Assembly: GCA_023382595.1 (NCBI GenBank)
Contig: JAHDWB010000001.1
Location: 1,302,001-1,366,000, forward strand
Reading direction: 5' to 3'
Source: Anaerolineales bacterium
GTDB taxonomy: Bacteria > Chloroflexota > Anaerolineae > Anaerolineales > Villigracilaceae
DNA length: 64,000 nt
A program made the position numbers and the translations under genes. Shown in pieces: positions 33,980 to 43,575 of this stretch. Within the stretch, counting starts at the first letter, position 1. Each line of letters starts with the position of its first letter. The notes below the pieces were generated by a model. The model was not told where the DNA came from, searched no databases, and saw only the letters and a list, made by a program, of their open reading frames with translations.

Positions 33980-34069
33980 TCCCATATCCCCCTTAAGTTC
34001 ATTGTGCATCCATCCGAAGTTCATATAATGCAATCACCAACCCACAAGAACAAAAGGAGATAGTTCCCC

Positions 34070-34504
34070 ATGGCAATCATTGAAGCATCCGCCACCATCA
34101 ACAAATCCGCTGAAGAGATTTTCGCTTACATCACGGACCTCGAAAACCAAAAGAAGATCAGTTCCTACGTCACCGCAGTGGAAGTGCAGGGACCGATGCA
34201 GGTGGGCACCAAATACAAGATCACCACCAGCAGCAACGGCATGAATATCGACACCATGAATGAGATCGTCGGTTACGAGCCGAACCGCCTCTTCAGCGTC
34301 AAAACCTTCGCCCCGCCGCCCGCATCCGACATGGTCAACACCACCCTGCTCGAAGCCGAAGGCAGCGGCACCAAGGTCACCATGCAAATGGACACCAACC
34401 TCGTCCCTGCCGGGATGCCGGGCATGGAGGACATGATGAAGGGACAAATGACCAAACTCCTGCAAGACTCGCTCGCAACGCTCAAGAAAAGCATGGAAGG
34501 TTAA
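34070..34504 (+). CDS. SRPBCC-family (polyketide cyclase/START-like) protein
   Basis: The 144-residue protein is one START/SRPBCC domain: ASATINKSAEEIFAYITDLE at the start, VGTKYKITTSSNGMNIDTMN, ETVGYEPNRLFSVKTF-type middle and a long C-terminal helix (MKGQMTKLLQDSLATLKKSM). Such domains bind hydrophobic ligands; the ligand is unknown. AAAAGGAGATAGTTCCCC precedes the start. It stands alone with its own terminator. Confidence 0.85.
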   Translation: MAIIEASATINKSAEEIFAYITDLENQKKISSYVTAVEVQGPMQVGTKYKITTSSNGMNIDTMNEIVGYEPNRLFSVKTFAPPPASDMVNTTLLEAEGSGTKVTMQMDTNLVPAGMPGMEDMMKGQMTKLLQDSLATLKKSMEG

Positions 34505-34519
34505 CGTTTCCGAAGAATT

Positions 34520-34549
34520 CTCCCGCCAAAAACTGGCGGGAGTTTTTTT
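34520..34549 (+). terminator. Rho-independent terminator after SRPBCC gene
   Basis: CTCCCGCCA-AAAAC-TGGCGGGAG followed by TTTTTTT: a 9-bp GC-rich stem with a T-run, 15 bases after the stop. Confidence 0.93.
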
Positions 34550-34564
34550 GTTAGAATTGCGTCC

Positions 34565-36064
34565 ATGCGATACAAACCAGCCAGACAAATCCTTCTTTCG
34601 ATCTTTCTTCTTTCTTTCTTATCCTCCTGCGCCCCGGCGGTGACATTGCCCCCGCCCCAGCCAGCGACAGAGACGCCTCCGCCTCCCGCTCCGACGGAAG
34701 CGGTTTCGCCTCTCGAACCGATCCCCACGCTGGAACTGGCGACTCCCACCCCGCCGCCCATGCGGACCAAATACATCATCGATGCGCTTATCAACTACGA
34801 TGCGCACACCATCAGCGCGGAACAGGTCATCCAGTATCAGAACCTGACCGGAGGTCCGCTCGAGGCGCTGGTCATTGCTGTTGTCCCCAACCTGTGGACA
34901 GGCAGTTTTAAACTGGACGGCGTTTCCATCAGCGGAGAAACGATCAACACGTATTCGCTCAATGGTCAGAGGATGGATATCTCCCTGCCATCTTCCGTCC
35001 CTGCAGGGGAAGTGGTCGAGGTTGGCATTCGCTACTCGCTTTCGCTTCCCTTTGCCGAACAGGAAGATCCATCCATTTCGCGTCCGCGCATTTACGGCTA
35101 TACCAGCAGACAGATTAATCTGGTCAACTGGTATCCTTTTGTCGTACCGTTCATCAACGGTGAATGGACACTGCATGACCCGTGGTTTTACGGCGAACAC
35201 CTCGTCTACGATGCCGCGGATTACGAAGTGACCGTCCGCTTTGCCGACCCAGCCAACGCCCCCATCGTCGCGGCGAGCGGCGCGCCGGAGCCGGTCGGCG
35301 ATGCCACCCGCTACACCATCACCGCCGCGCGGACCTTCGCTTTCGCCGCCAGCCGCGAGTTCCAGGTTGCCAGCTTGCAGGTCGGGGATGTGGCGCTCTC
35401 CAGTTATTACTTCCCGCTCAACGAGCGTGGCGGACAGGGCGCTTTACAGGCATCCGCGGAAGCTGTGCAGGTGTTCAGTCAACGCTTTGGACCGTATCCA
35501 CACAAAAGCCTTGCCATCGTCATGGGTGACTTCAACGACGGCATGGAATATTCCGCATTCTTCTATCTCAGCAAAGATTTTTACAATCTCTATGATGGCA
35601 CGCCCGCCAACTATCTGACCTTTGTTGCAGTGCATGAGACTGCGCATCAATGGTGGTTCGAGCAGGTCGCCAGCGATCAGGCAACACAGCCCTGGGTGGA
35701 CGAGTCGCTTTCCACCTATTCAGAGCGCATCTACTACGAAAGCATGTATCCCGATCTCGTCAGCTGGTGGTGGACGTATCGCATCGACTTCTATCAACCG
35801 CAAGGCTTCGTAGATATTCCCATCTACGAAGGGCAGGGCTTCCGTCCCTACACAAACGCTACATATTTCCAAGGCGCACACTTCCTCGAAAAACTTCGCG
35901 TCCGCATTGGTGACGAAGCCTTCTTCACCTTCCTACAAAACTATCTCGATCAAGGGCGCGGCAAGATCGTCACTGCCAACGATTTCTTCCGCATCCTGCA
36001 CCTGCATACCAACGCCGACATCTCCGACCTCATCAGCCAATACTTCCGCGGCGTTTATCCATGA
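34565..36064 (+). CDS. Secreted M1-family metallopeptidase lipoprotein, copy 1
   Basis: The 499-residue lipoprotein (lipobox SFLSSC) has a Pro/Thr-rich spacer, an M1 N-terminal beta domain and a gluzincin catalytic domain. The zinc motif is VHETAHQWW with the third ligand in WVDESLSTYSE (HExxH-18-E), and the exopeptidase motif appears as DGMEYSAFF rather than the usual GAMEN. It ends soon after the helical part, so the C-terminal M1 domains are absent. It is anchored outside the cell, probably as an aminopeptidase. It overlaps the next gene by ATGA. Confidence 0.9.
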   Translation: MRYKPARQILLSIFLLSFLSSCAPAVTLPPPQPATETPPPPAPTEAVSPLEPIPTLELATPTPPPMRTKYIIDALINYDAHTISAEQVIQYQNLTGGPLEALVIAVVPNLWTGSFKLDGVSISGETINTYSLNGQRMDISLPSSVPAGEVVEVGIRYSLSLPFAEQEDPSISRPRIYGYTSRQINLVNWYPFVVPFINGEWTLHDPWFYGEHLVYDAADYEVTVRFADPANAPIVAASGAPEPVGDATRYTITAARTFAFAASREFQVASLQVGDVALSSYYFPLNERGGQGALQASAEAVQVFSQRFGPYPHKSLAIVMGDFNDGMEYSAFFYLSKDFYNLYDGTPANYLTFVAVHETAHQWWFEQVASDQATQPWVDESLSTYSERIYYESMYPDLVSWWWTYRIDFYQPQGFVDIPIYEGQGFRPYTNATYFQGAHFLEKLRVRIGDEAFFTFLQNYLDQGRGKIVTANDFFRILHLHTNADISDLISQYFRGVYP

Positions 36065-37638
36065 AACGCACTCCCTATATTTTTCTGTTAGCGATCCTGA
36101 TCGCATCCTGCGCATCTCCAACCCCTGAGCCCACGCCGCAGCACTTCGCGCCCTTCATCCTCATCACGCAGGATCCAAACGCCTCGCCAACACCCACTCC
36201 CTTTCAACCATCCGGGGAAGTGAACACCCCGCTGCCGACGTTCACCGAAGCGCCGCCTCCTACTGCGACCTTTACCAACACACCGCCGCCCACCCTGACG
36301 TTCACTCCGCCTCCCGCCTCCCCGACATCTGATTCTGTCCTCCCAACCTCCCCGCCGCCGGGGAATTCATCGCGCCCGAATTACATCATCCACGCCACGC
36401 TGGATTTCGGGAATAAGACCATCACCGCCGAGCAGACCATCCGCTACTATAACAACACAGGTGTAGCCCTGTCCGACCTTGTACTATCCGTCCAGCCGAA
36501 CATTTACACCAATGCTTTTCTATTGAACTCGGTCTCGCAGGATGGCACACCGCTGGCATCCTACACGCTCAGCGGTCAACGCCTGACGGTGAACCTGCCC
36601 CAGCCGCTTGACGTAGGCTCCGCCACCACACTGACATTGAACTTCACACTTAATATCCCAGCCAAATCTTCCAGCAACGTTTTCGGCTATGACTTCAACC
36701 AGATCAACCTCGTGGACTGGTATCCCTTCATCGTTCCGTATCGCGGCGGATGGATATTGCATGAGCCGATGCCCTGGGGCGAGCATCTCGTCTATGATTC
36801 GGCGGATATCGAGTTGAACATCAAAACGGATTCGGGGGTGACTCTGGCTGTGGGAGCCTCACCAGACCAAAACGGCGAATGGACGCGTTACCGCATGTAT
36901 GGCGCGCGTACGCTGGCGCTGTCCGCCAGCACTGAATTCCTTGTCTCTGAAACCACGGCGGGGAATGTTTCCATCCGTTCGTATTATTTCAGCGGCTTCC
37001 AGACCGCCGGGAACGATATGCTGACATATTCCACGCAGGCGGTCAATACGTTTACGGAACAGTTTGCGCCTTATCCGCATCAAACCCTTGCTGTTGTGCA
37101 AACCGATATGAATGACGGTATGGAGTACGACGGTTTGATCTTCCTTTCGACTGATTTTTACCGGCAGTACAACGGCACGTCGCGCAGCAACCTGGTCACC
37201 ATCGGCGTGCATGAGATCGCGCACCAGTGGTGGTACAGCCTCGTCGGTAATGACCACGCCCTCGAACCCTGGTTGGACGAAGCGCTCTCGACCTACAGCG
37301 AACGGCTTTTTTACGAAAATAATTATCCCGCCAATATCAGCTGGTGGTGGCAGTTCCGCGTGGATTATTTCAAGCCCACAGGTTATGTGGATACGAACAT
37401 TTACAACGGCGGGTCGTTCCGCGCTTATACCAATGCTGTGTACTTCCGCGGGGCGCGCTTCCTTGATGAGATGCGCGTTCTCATGGGACATGGCAATTTC
37501 TCGAAATTCTTAAAGGAATATATCACCCGCTATGCGTACGGTCATGCCACATCCGCCGACTTTTTCGCCCTGGCGCGGGAGATCGTCAACGTGAATTACA
37601 ACAACTTGTTGGGTAAATATTTTTTCGGTTCATATTAA
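36061..37638 (+). CDS. Secreted M1-family metallopeptidase lipoprotein, copy 2
   Basis: The 525-residue paralogue of the preceding gene has lipobox ILIASC, a longer Pro/Thr-rich spacer (about residues 20-105), zinc motif VHEIAHQWW with WLDEALSTYSE and the variant DGMEYDGLIF. Both copies share RQINLVNWYPFVVPF-type stretches (here FNQINLVDWYPFIVPY), so they are a tandem duplication. The ATGA overlap implies coupled translation. Both probably act outside the cell. Different activities or substrates are possible. Confidence 0.9.
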   Translation: MKRTPYIFLLAILIASCASPTPEPTPQHFAPFILITQDPNASPTPTPFQPSGEVNTPLPTFTEAPPPTATFTNTPPPTLTFTPPPASPTSDSVLPTSPPPGNSSRPNYIIHATLDFGNKTITAEQTIRYYNNTGVALSDLVLSVQPNIYTNAFLLNSVSQDGTPLASYTLSGQRLTVNLPQPLDVGSATTLTLNFTLNIPAKSSSNVFGYDFNQINLVDWYPFIVPYRGGWILHEPMPWGEHLVYDSADIELNIKTDSGVTLAVGASPDQNGEWTRYRMYGARTLALSASTEFLVSETTAGNVSIRSYYFSGFQTAGNDMLTYSTQAVNTFTEQFAPYPHQTLAVVQTDMNDGMEYDGLIFLSTDFYRQYNGTSRSNLVTIGVHEIAHQWWYSLVGNDHALEPWLDEALSTYSERLFYENNYPANISWWWQFRVDYFKPTGYVDTNIYNGGSFRAYTNAVYFRGARFLDEMRVLMGHGNFSKFLKEYITRYAYGHATSADFFALAREIVNVNYNNLLGKYFFGSY

Positions 37639-37643
37639 TCCGT

Positions 37644-39533
37644 CTATTCCCGCAATCTGCGTAACAATCGTATCCCGCTGAAGATGATCACAAGCAGGAT
37701 CGCCAATACCGTTAATATGACCGCGATCACTGCAAGCAAATTGAAGGTCACAAAAAAGTTACCCGGATTGGGCTGAACTTCGATAGCGATAAAATCGGTA
37801 CGTTCAATGACAGACCCATCGGGGGCAATACCAGTGACGATCACATCCACAGCATACACACCTGCTTCGCGCGGCGTCCATGACGCTGATACCTGCCTGC
37901 CGGATGAAAGATTCAGCGTCTCAGTGTTTCCATCCTGATCCTGGATCAGTACCCGCGCTTCCTGTATCTCGAGAAGTTGATTGCCCAATGACAAGCTTGC
38001 ATTGAATTCGACCGTCTCGTTGATCTTGGGGATCAGGCTGCTGGAACTCGCATCCAAGACGGCACCGCCTATGAAATAAACGGAGACGGCAAAGTCTGTG
38101 CCATCTGGAGGCGTGGATTCGGTTGCACCCACCGTAATGTTCCAGGGACCGGGGCGCGGGTTTGCAAATCCATATCCCAGATAGAACAGAGCTGCTGGGT
38201 CCGTCACTCGAATGAAGCCGTTCGTTTGCGGATCCAGTTCGATGATATTGCCGCTTGCACCCCGGACAACCGTGCTGACAGAACGTGACGGGTCGTAGAG
38301 CGCAAACCCGGCGACGCTTACATCCGCGTCTATGTTGATGGTCAGGGAGGTCGAGTTGCCTGCATCCACATGACCGGTGTAGAGACGCGTAAATTGCAGC
38401 GGAGATTCATTCCGGGATGGCGGGGCAGGATCCGGCGCGGAATGAAACGTCCCTGCCGGTCTTTGGAGAAGCGGCTTTACGAATTCATCAAAGACTGGTG
38501 CGGAGAAGGTCAGATCGCTGTGGATGACTTCCATTTGGGATGATTGCAGGAGGATGGCATTGATGCTTGAAAAGGAAACAACCGTGTCATTGGGCACATC
38601 GGTGCAGGGGGATTTGAAGGCTTCGTTGATGGCGGTGCCGCCGAGGTCGAAAAATTCGATGCCGTGGCGTTTGGCAACCTGCTGATTGAACACACCGGAC
38701 ATGTAGCTTTCACGGATCTCGATGGAGGCGGGTAGATAGAAGCCAAGCGCGGCGGGGAGCACGGAACAATCCGATCCGCCCATCGGGGAGCCGAGCATGA
38801 TAAGTTGTGCCACGTCGCGCTCCGGCATGACGCGGTCGATGTAATAACGTGAGATCATACCGCCCATGCTGTGCACGACGAGATCCACCATCTCCGCGCC
38901 TGTCTCCCGTTTTACGCCGTTGATATATTCGCCCAGAATTTCCGCGTTCTCTTTTATCGTATTTGTGCGACCGGGGGGATTTAAGAGATTGCCCGTGTTC
39001 ATCGCGCCGGGGACCTGCCCATCGCCAACAGCGAACCCCGCCAGTTCCAGGGATGCAAGAAAGCCGTCCGTGCCAAGATAGGACTTCCATGTCGTCCAAT
39101 CGGAGATGAATCCGTGCACCATGACAACCGGGCGGGGGGCAATGTGTATGGGAGCAGATTGACCGATCACATTGCCGTTTTCAACTTCTGCGCGGATCGT
39201 GCGGGATGACTTCGGATTTCCGTCCGCGTCCTAGTACCAGCCAAAGGATGGGGCTGCCTCGGTGGAACAGTCCGTATCACCTCTTGCAAGGGTGCACGAG
39301 CCGATGGATAGTGATTTGTCGTCGAAATAAAAAGTGATTGTCGAGGTTTGCTCGGCAGGTTGGGACAGTGTTCCCTGAATGCGGATCATGTCGCCATCTG
39401 TGATCTGGGAAACGACTTGTCCGCTGCGGTTCAGAACGACAATGCTTCCCCCATCTGTTCCCTGAAACGAAGAAAACCCGTAAACGGACAAAAGACTCAA
39501 AAGAACGGCGGAAATCAGTAAAATTCGGCGCAT
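37644..39533 (-). pseudogene. Secreted membrane-anchored lipase-like alpha/beta hydrolase interrupted by in-frame TAG
   Basis: The frame reads continuously from ATG 39533 to 37644 except for one TAG at 39231-39233. Upstream of it is a 100-residue piece with a signal peptide (LLISAVLLSLLSVYG) and an Ig-like domain. Downstream, 20 more in-frame codons lead into a hydrolase with the nucleophile elbow VVHSMGGM and oxyanion HGFISDW, then a beta-rich part and a C-terminal helix (LLAVIAVILTVLAILLVIIF). The parts fit one exported, anchored lipase. A GTG at 39170 could start the downstream part, but without a signal peptide or good ribosome site. It may be a recent loss, recoding or sequence error. 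Confidence 0.75.
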
Positions 39534-39633
39534 GTTTCCTCGTTTCGATATGGATAAATGTGTACAAGATTATAGCAAAGCGCACACTGAAAAACAATCG
39601 AAACAAGGCGCGGTTTGAAACTATAATTGAAGG

Positions 39634-40314
39634 ATGAACCGTCCTTTTGTTTTTATCAACGTTGCCATGACCGCGGATGGGAAGATCGACACGTTCGAGC
39701 GCAAAGGCTCGGCGATCTCGTCCAAACAGGATAAGGAGCGCGTGGATATGCTCCGTGCCGAGGCGGATGCCGTCCTTGTCGGGGGGAAGACGCTGCTGGA
39801 AGAACTGCCCAAACTGACGGTTAAGTCCGAGGCGCTGCGTGAGGGGAGAATACAGCAGGGGCGTTCGCCCAATCCGATCAAGGTGGGAGTGGTCACAGTC
39901 GCAGACATCCCCATTGATTCAGATTTTGTTAAGGCAGGGGATGCGCGGGTCGTAATATTTACAACACATCAGACATCTAAGGAACAACTCGAACGCCTGC
40001 GTACGCGCGGTGTGGAAGTATTTGCGGATGATGCGCCGCGTGTTGACCTTGTGAAGATGATGTCAACCTTAAAAGAGATCGGCGTGGGGCGGCTGATGGT
40101 GGAAGGCGGCGGGACGATGAATTTCGAACTCCTGCGTTTGGGATTGGTGGACGAACTGACGCTGTACATCGCGCCGATGATCTTCGGCGGCGCAAATGCC
40201 CCAACCCTTGCCGACGGACTGGGTGTGCCGCGCGATGCGGCGATCGAAATGCGCCTGCAACATATCCAGCAATGGGATGACGGCGGGGTCGTTTTGAAGT
40301 ATAAAATCAGATAG
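39634..40314 (+). CDS. RibD C-terminal-like pyrimidine reductase
   Basis: The 226-residue protein is a RibD reductase (DHFR-like) domain alone, without a deaminase: FVFINVAMTADGKIDTFERK, ADAVLVGGKTLLEELPKLTV, GVGRLMVEGGGTMNFELLRL and MIFGGANAPTLADGLGV. It resembles the stand-alone 2,5-diamino-6-ribosylamino-pyrimidinone 5'-phosphate reductases of archaea and fungi, which act before deamination. It is followed by ribA on the same strand, supporting a riboflavin role. No ribosome site is evident at the ATG. The order of reactions in this organism is inference. Confidence 0.85.
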   Translation: MNRPFVFINVAMTADGKIDTFERKGSAISSKQDKERVDMLRAEADAVLVGGKTLLEELPKLTVKSEALREGRIQQGRSPNPIKVGVVTVADIPIDSDFVKAGDARVVIFTTHQTSKEQLERLRTRGVEVFADDAPRVDLVKMMSTLKEIGVGRLMVEGGGTMNFELLRLGLVDELTLYIAPMIFGGANAPTLADGLGVPRDAAIEMRLQHIQQWDDGGVVLKYKIR

Positions 40315-40344
40315 GTTGCGTTCGCCGCAGCCGTGGAGAGAATT

Positions 40345-41103
40345 ATGTCTGGAATTACACACGAACAAATAGAATTGCTGCTTGAGGAAGATTGCTGCCA
40401 CGAGTGCGATGGATACGGAGAGGATAAGATCTGCGTCCATATCGAAGCGGTGGCGGAACTGCCTTCGCGTTTTGGTGATTTTCACATCGTGGCGTTTTCG
40501 AACAACCGTGACGGCAAGGAACATGTCGCCATCATCAAGGGCGATGTGATCGGCGCGGAAGATGTTCCCGTGCGCCTGCACTCGGAATGTCTGACGGGCG
40601 ATGTGATCGGTTCACTTCGTTGCGACTGCCGCGACCAACTCGAAGCCGCATTGAAAAAGATCGGCGGGATGGAAAAGGGCATTGTGCTCTATCTGCGTCA
40701 GGAGGGGCGCGGCATCGGGCTGACGAACAAGATCCGCGCCTACAGTTTGCAGGATCAGGGTCTCGACACGGTCGAAGCGAACCTGGCGCTCGGCTTCCGC
40801 GACGATGAACGGGATTACGCCGTCGCCGCGCACATGCTGCACTCGATGAAAGTGCAGTCCATTCAACTCATGACCAACAACCCGAAGAAGATCTCGCAAC
40901 TCGAACAGCATGGCGTCAAGATCAACCAGCGCCTGCCGCACATCCTGCCGAGCAACGAGCACAACCTGTTCTATCTGAAAACCAAAGCCGCCAAGTCCGG
41001 TCACATGATCGATTTCCGCGGCAAGGAACATCTGCTCGAACAGCACGAGCCGACCATTGTCGAAGGCATGAGTGACAGTCAGATAAAGGCGCTCTATGAA
41101 TAA
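40345..41103 (+). CDS. ribA: GTP cyclohydrolase II
   Basis: The 252-residue protein has the RibA zinc site SECLTGDVIGSLRCDCRDQL, the active-site stretch LYLRQEGRGIGLTNKI, and LMTNNPKKISQLEQHGVKI. It converts GTP to 2,5-diamino-6-ribosylamino-pyrimidinone phosphate, formate and pyrophosphate. The N-terminus has an extra cysteine cluster (EDCCHECDGYGEDKIC) before the usual start, which I do not recognise. GGAGAG lies before the ATG at 40345. It overlaps the next gene by eight bases and follows the RibD-like reductase, which uses its product. Confidence 0.93.
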   Translation: MSGITHEQIELLLEEDCCHECDGYGEDKICVHIEAVAELPSRFGDFHIVAFSNNRDGKEHVAIIKGDVIGAEDVPVRLHSECLTGDVIGSLRCDCRDQLEAALKKIGGMEKGIVLYLRQEGRGIGLTNKIRAYSLQDQGLDTVEANLALGFRDDERDYAVAAHMLHSMKVQSIQLMTNNPKKISQLEQHGVKINQRLPHILPSNEHNLFYLKTKAAKSGHMIDFRGKEHLLEQHEPTIVEGMSDSQIKALYE

Positions 41104-41764
41104 GACCATCGTCATCACCGGCGCAACCGGCGCGCTTGGCAGTCTGGTTGCAAAAACATTTGCCGCACAGGGACACAACCTCGCGTTGCTTGATATCGAT
41201 CCAAAGAAATTGGATTCCCTGTCTCGTGACTTGAACCTGCCCGCGGACAGGCTTCTCACCCAAACCGTGGACCTGCTCGATGCGCAGGCGCTTCAGGACT
41301 CCGCCGAGGCGGTTCTCTCCAAATTCGGCAATGTCCACGCCTTGTTCCATCTCGTCGGCGGTTGGGTCGGCGGCAAGACCTTCGTCGAAACCCCGCACGA
41401 CGACTTGGAATTCATGCTTAACCAGCACGTCCGCACGACGTTCAACCTGTTCAAATCCTTCTCGAAACCGCTCTCCGAAAGCGGCTGGGGACGGGTCATC
41501 GTCGTGTCGGCGTCCACGGTGCCGAATCCGCCCGGCAAATCGGGCGTCTATACCGCCGCCAAATCCGCGCAGGAGAACATGGTGCTCTCACTCGCCGCCG
41601 AGTTGAAGGAAGCCAACGTGACGGCGAACATCATTCAAGTCCGCGCGATCGATATCGAGAACAAAGGCACAGGCACGACCCCGGCTGTGATCGTTTCCGC
41701 CATGGAATACCTGTTCTCCGAGCAGGCGGACAAGGTCAACGCAGCGAGAATTCCGTTATACTAG
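41096..41764 (+). CDS. Short-chain dehydrogenase/reductase
   Basis: The 222-residue protein has the SDR cofactor motif TGATGALG at the N-terminus and the catalytic Ser-Tyr-Lys set (VVSASTVP region, VYTAAK). It is slightly short for the family. Its ATG overlaps the ribA stop by eight bases, so it is coupled to riboflavin synthesis. Asp in LALLDIDPKKL suggests NAD(H) preference. The substrate is unknown. Confidence 0.88.
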   Translation: MNKTIVITGATGALGSLVAKTFAAQGHNLALLDIDPKKLDSLSRDLNLPADRLLTQTVDLLDAQALQDSAEAVLSKFGNVHALFHLVGGWVGGKTFVETPHDDLEFMLNQHVRTTFNLFKSFSKPLSESGWGRVIVVSASTVPNPPGKSGVYTAAKSAQENMVLSLAAELKEANVTANIIQVRAIDIENKGTGTTPAVIVSAMEYLFSEQADKVNAARIPLY

Positions 41765-41769
41765 GCGGA

Positions 41770-42636
41770 ATGCGCAGTCAGTTCATCCAAACCAACAACA
41801 TAAAACTGCATGTCACAACCGACGGACCCGAAAACGGACCGTCGGTTGTTTTGTTGCACGGCTTTCCCGAATTCCACTACGGCTGGCGCAGGCAGATTCC
41901 CGCGCTTGTGGATGCGGGATTCCGCGTCATCGTCCCGGACCAGCGCGGGTATAACCTGTCCGAGAAACCACGCGGGGTGACGGCGTATGATGTCAACACG
42001 TTGGCACAGGATATCGTCGGTCTGTTCGACCATTTTGGGATTCAGAAAGCCAACCTCGTCGGTCATGATTGGGGCGCGGCGGTCGCATGGACGGTGGCGT
42101 TGAATCACCCCGAACGGCTGGAAAAACTCGCAATCCTGAACGTCCCGCATCCCGATGTGATGGTGCGCTTCCTGCTGGAAAATTCCGCCCAGCGTATAAA
42201 ATCCTGGTACATTTTTTTCATCCAATTGCGCTTCATCGCCGAATGGATATTGAGCCGGGATAACTTCCGCAACCTGGCACGGATGCTGGTGGGGTCGGGA
42301 AAGAAAAGCACGTTTACAAGGGACGACCTTGCTGAATATAGAAAGGCTTGGTCCCAGCCGGGCGCGTTGACGGGCATGTTGAATTGGTATCGCGCCATCT
42401 TTCACAGCAGCTTCAAATATGTTTTTAAGCGAAGGAACACCCCCATGCGACGGGTGCAAACACCGACCCTGATCCTGTGGGGCAAACGGGACATGGCGCT
42501 CAGCCATGAAATGGTGGAGCCGTCTCTCGAGTTGTGCGATGTCGGCAGGTCGGTCATGTTCGAGGATGCCACTCACTGGGTACAGCACGACAAAGCAGAC
42601 GAAGTGAATAAATATCTCATCGAATTCTTCAGGTAA
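41770..42636 (+). CDS. Alpha/beta hydrolase, epoxide-hydrolase-like
   Basis: The 288-residue protein has the HGFPEFHYGWR oxyanion motif, nucleophile elbow VGHDWGAAVAW (Asp nucleophile), a cap domain and the acid/base region HWVQHDKADEVNKYL with the final His. The Asp nucleophile and HGFPE together suggest an epoxide hydrolase or haloalkane dehalogenase-type enzyme; the cap Tyr pair would decide and I cannot confirm it. It starts five bases after the SDR stop. Confidence 0.88.
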   Translation: MRSQFIQTNNIKLHVTTDGPENGPSVVLLHGFPEFHYGWRRQIPALVDAGFRVIVPDQRGYNLSEKPRGVTAYDVNTLAQDIVGLFDHFGIQKANLVGHDWGAAVAWTVALNHPERLEKLAILNVPHPDVMVRFLLENSAQRIKSWYIFFIQLRFIAEWILSRDNFRNLARMLVGSGKKSTFTRDDLAEYRKAWSQPGALTGMLNWYRAIFHSSFKYVFKRRNTPMRRVQTPTLILWGKRDMALSHEMVEPSLELCDVGRSVMFEDATHWVQHDKADEVNKYLIEFFR

Positions 42637-42640
42637 ATCC

Positions 42641-43495
42641 ATGCCCGTTCTCGCCATCTTTCTTCTGTTCGCATCCGCCGCGATGCATGCGTTATGGAAT
42701 TTCCTGCTCAAAAGCGCGGAGGAGAAATATGTCGCCATGGGCTGGCAGGTCATTTTGAGCGGACTGCTGGCATTGGGTTTGCTCTTCTATTCGGGCTTGC
42801 CGCCGCAAAGCATGTGGCTGTTCGCGATCGCCAGCATGTTGCTGGAAGCGATCTACTTTATCCTGCTATGCATCGCCTACAGCGATCATGACTTTTCGCT
42901 CGTCTATCCCATCGCGCGCGGAGCGGCGCCTGCCTTGCTGGTACTGTGGTCGGCGCTGTTCCTGCGCGAGGAATTGACCGGCGGCGGATACATCGGTCTC
43001 GCCATGATCACCGGCGGCATCGTCCTCAACGGCGCGACGGCTCTGCTAAAAAATCGCGGCGAAAAGCCGCATGTGAAGGGCATTCTCACAGCCCTTTCGG
43101 TTGCACTGATCATTTCGATCTACACCTTCATCGACGGGACCGCCGTCAAGAACGGACCCGCCCTGCCATATGGATTGTTCATGTTCGTGATGATCCCGAT
43201 GGTGACCACGCCCTATCTCACCCGCCGATACGGCTGGGATGCATTTGCGCGGGTATGGAGGAAGAACCGCGGCTATCTCCTGTTGGGCGGGGTGCTGGGA
43301 CTGGTGGCGTATATGCTCGCCCTGTTCGCCTACACGTTTGCGCCGCTCAGTTATTCGGGCGCGATCCGCGAGGTCAGCGCGGTGATCGGGGCGTTTCTCG
43401 GCTGGCAGTTTCTGAAGGAGAAAATGGGCGGGATCCGCGTGATCGGCGCGGTGATCGTGTTCGCGGGTGTGATGGTGATTGCGATATTTGGTTGA
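42641..43495 (+). CDS. EamA-family (DMT) metabolite transporter
   Basis: The 284-residue protein has ten predicted helices in two EamA repeats, each with the usual Pro/Gly pattern (ending the first repeat SDHDFSLVYPIARGAAPALL, the second APLSYSGAIREVSAVIGAFL). It probably exports or imports a small metabolite. It starts four bases after the hydrolase stop. The substrate cannot be told from sequence. Confidence 0.9.
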   Translation: MPVLAIFLLFASAAMHALWNFLLKSAEEKYVAMGWQVILSGLLALGLLFYSGLPPQSMWLFAIASMLLEAIYFILLCIAYSDHDFSLVYPIARGAAPALLVLWSALFLREELTGGGYIGLAMITGGIVLNGATALLKNRGEKPHVKGILTALSVALIISIYTFIDGTAVKNGPALPYGLFMFVMIPMVTTPYLTRRYGWDAFARVWRKNRGYLLLGGVLGLVAYMLALFAYTFAPLSYSGAIREVSAVIGAFLGWQFLKEKMGGIRVIGAVIVFAGVMVIAIFG

Positions 43496-43503
43496 GTTTT
43501 TTT

Positions 43504-43557
43504 AACCACAGATGAACACAGATAAAAAGGATGATTGATTTGTGTTCATCCGCAGTG
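43504..43557. repeat. CCACAGATGAACACA dispersed inverted repeat, copy 2
   Basis: AACCACAGATGAACACA (43504) and TGTGTTCATCCGCAGTG (43541) form an imperfect inverted repeat in the spacer before the Nudix gene. Related copies at 16707 and 49965. Confidence 0.65.
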
Positions 43558-43575
43558 AATTCAAAAGGATGCAGT

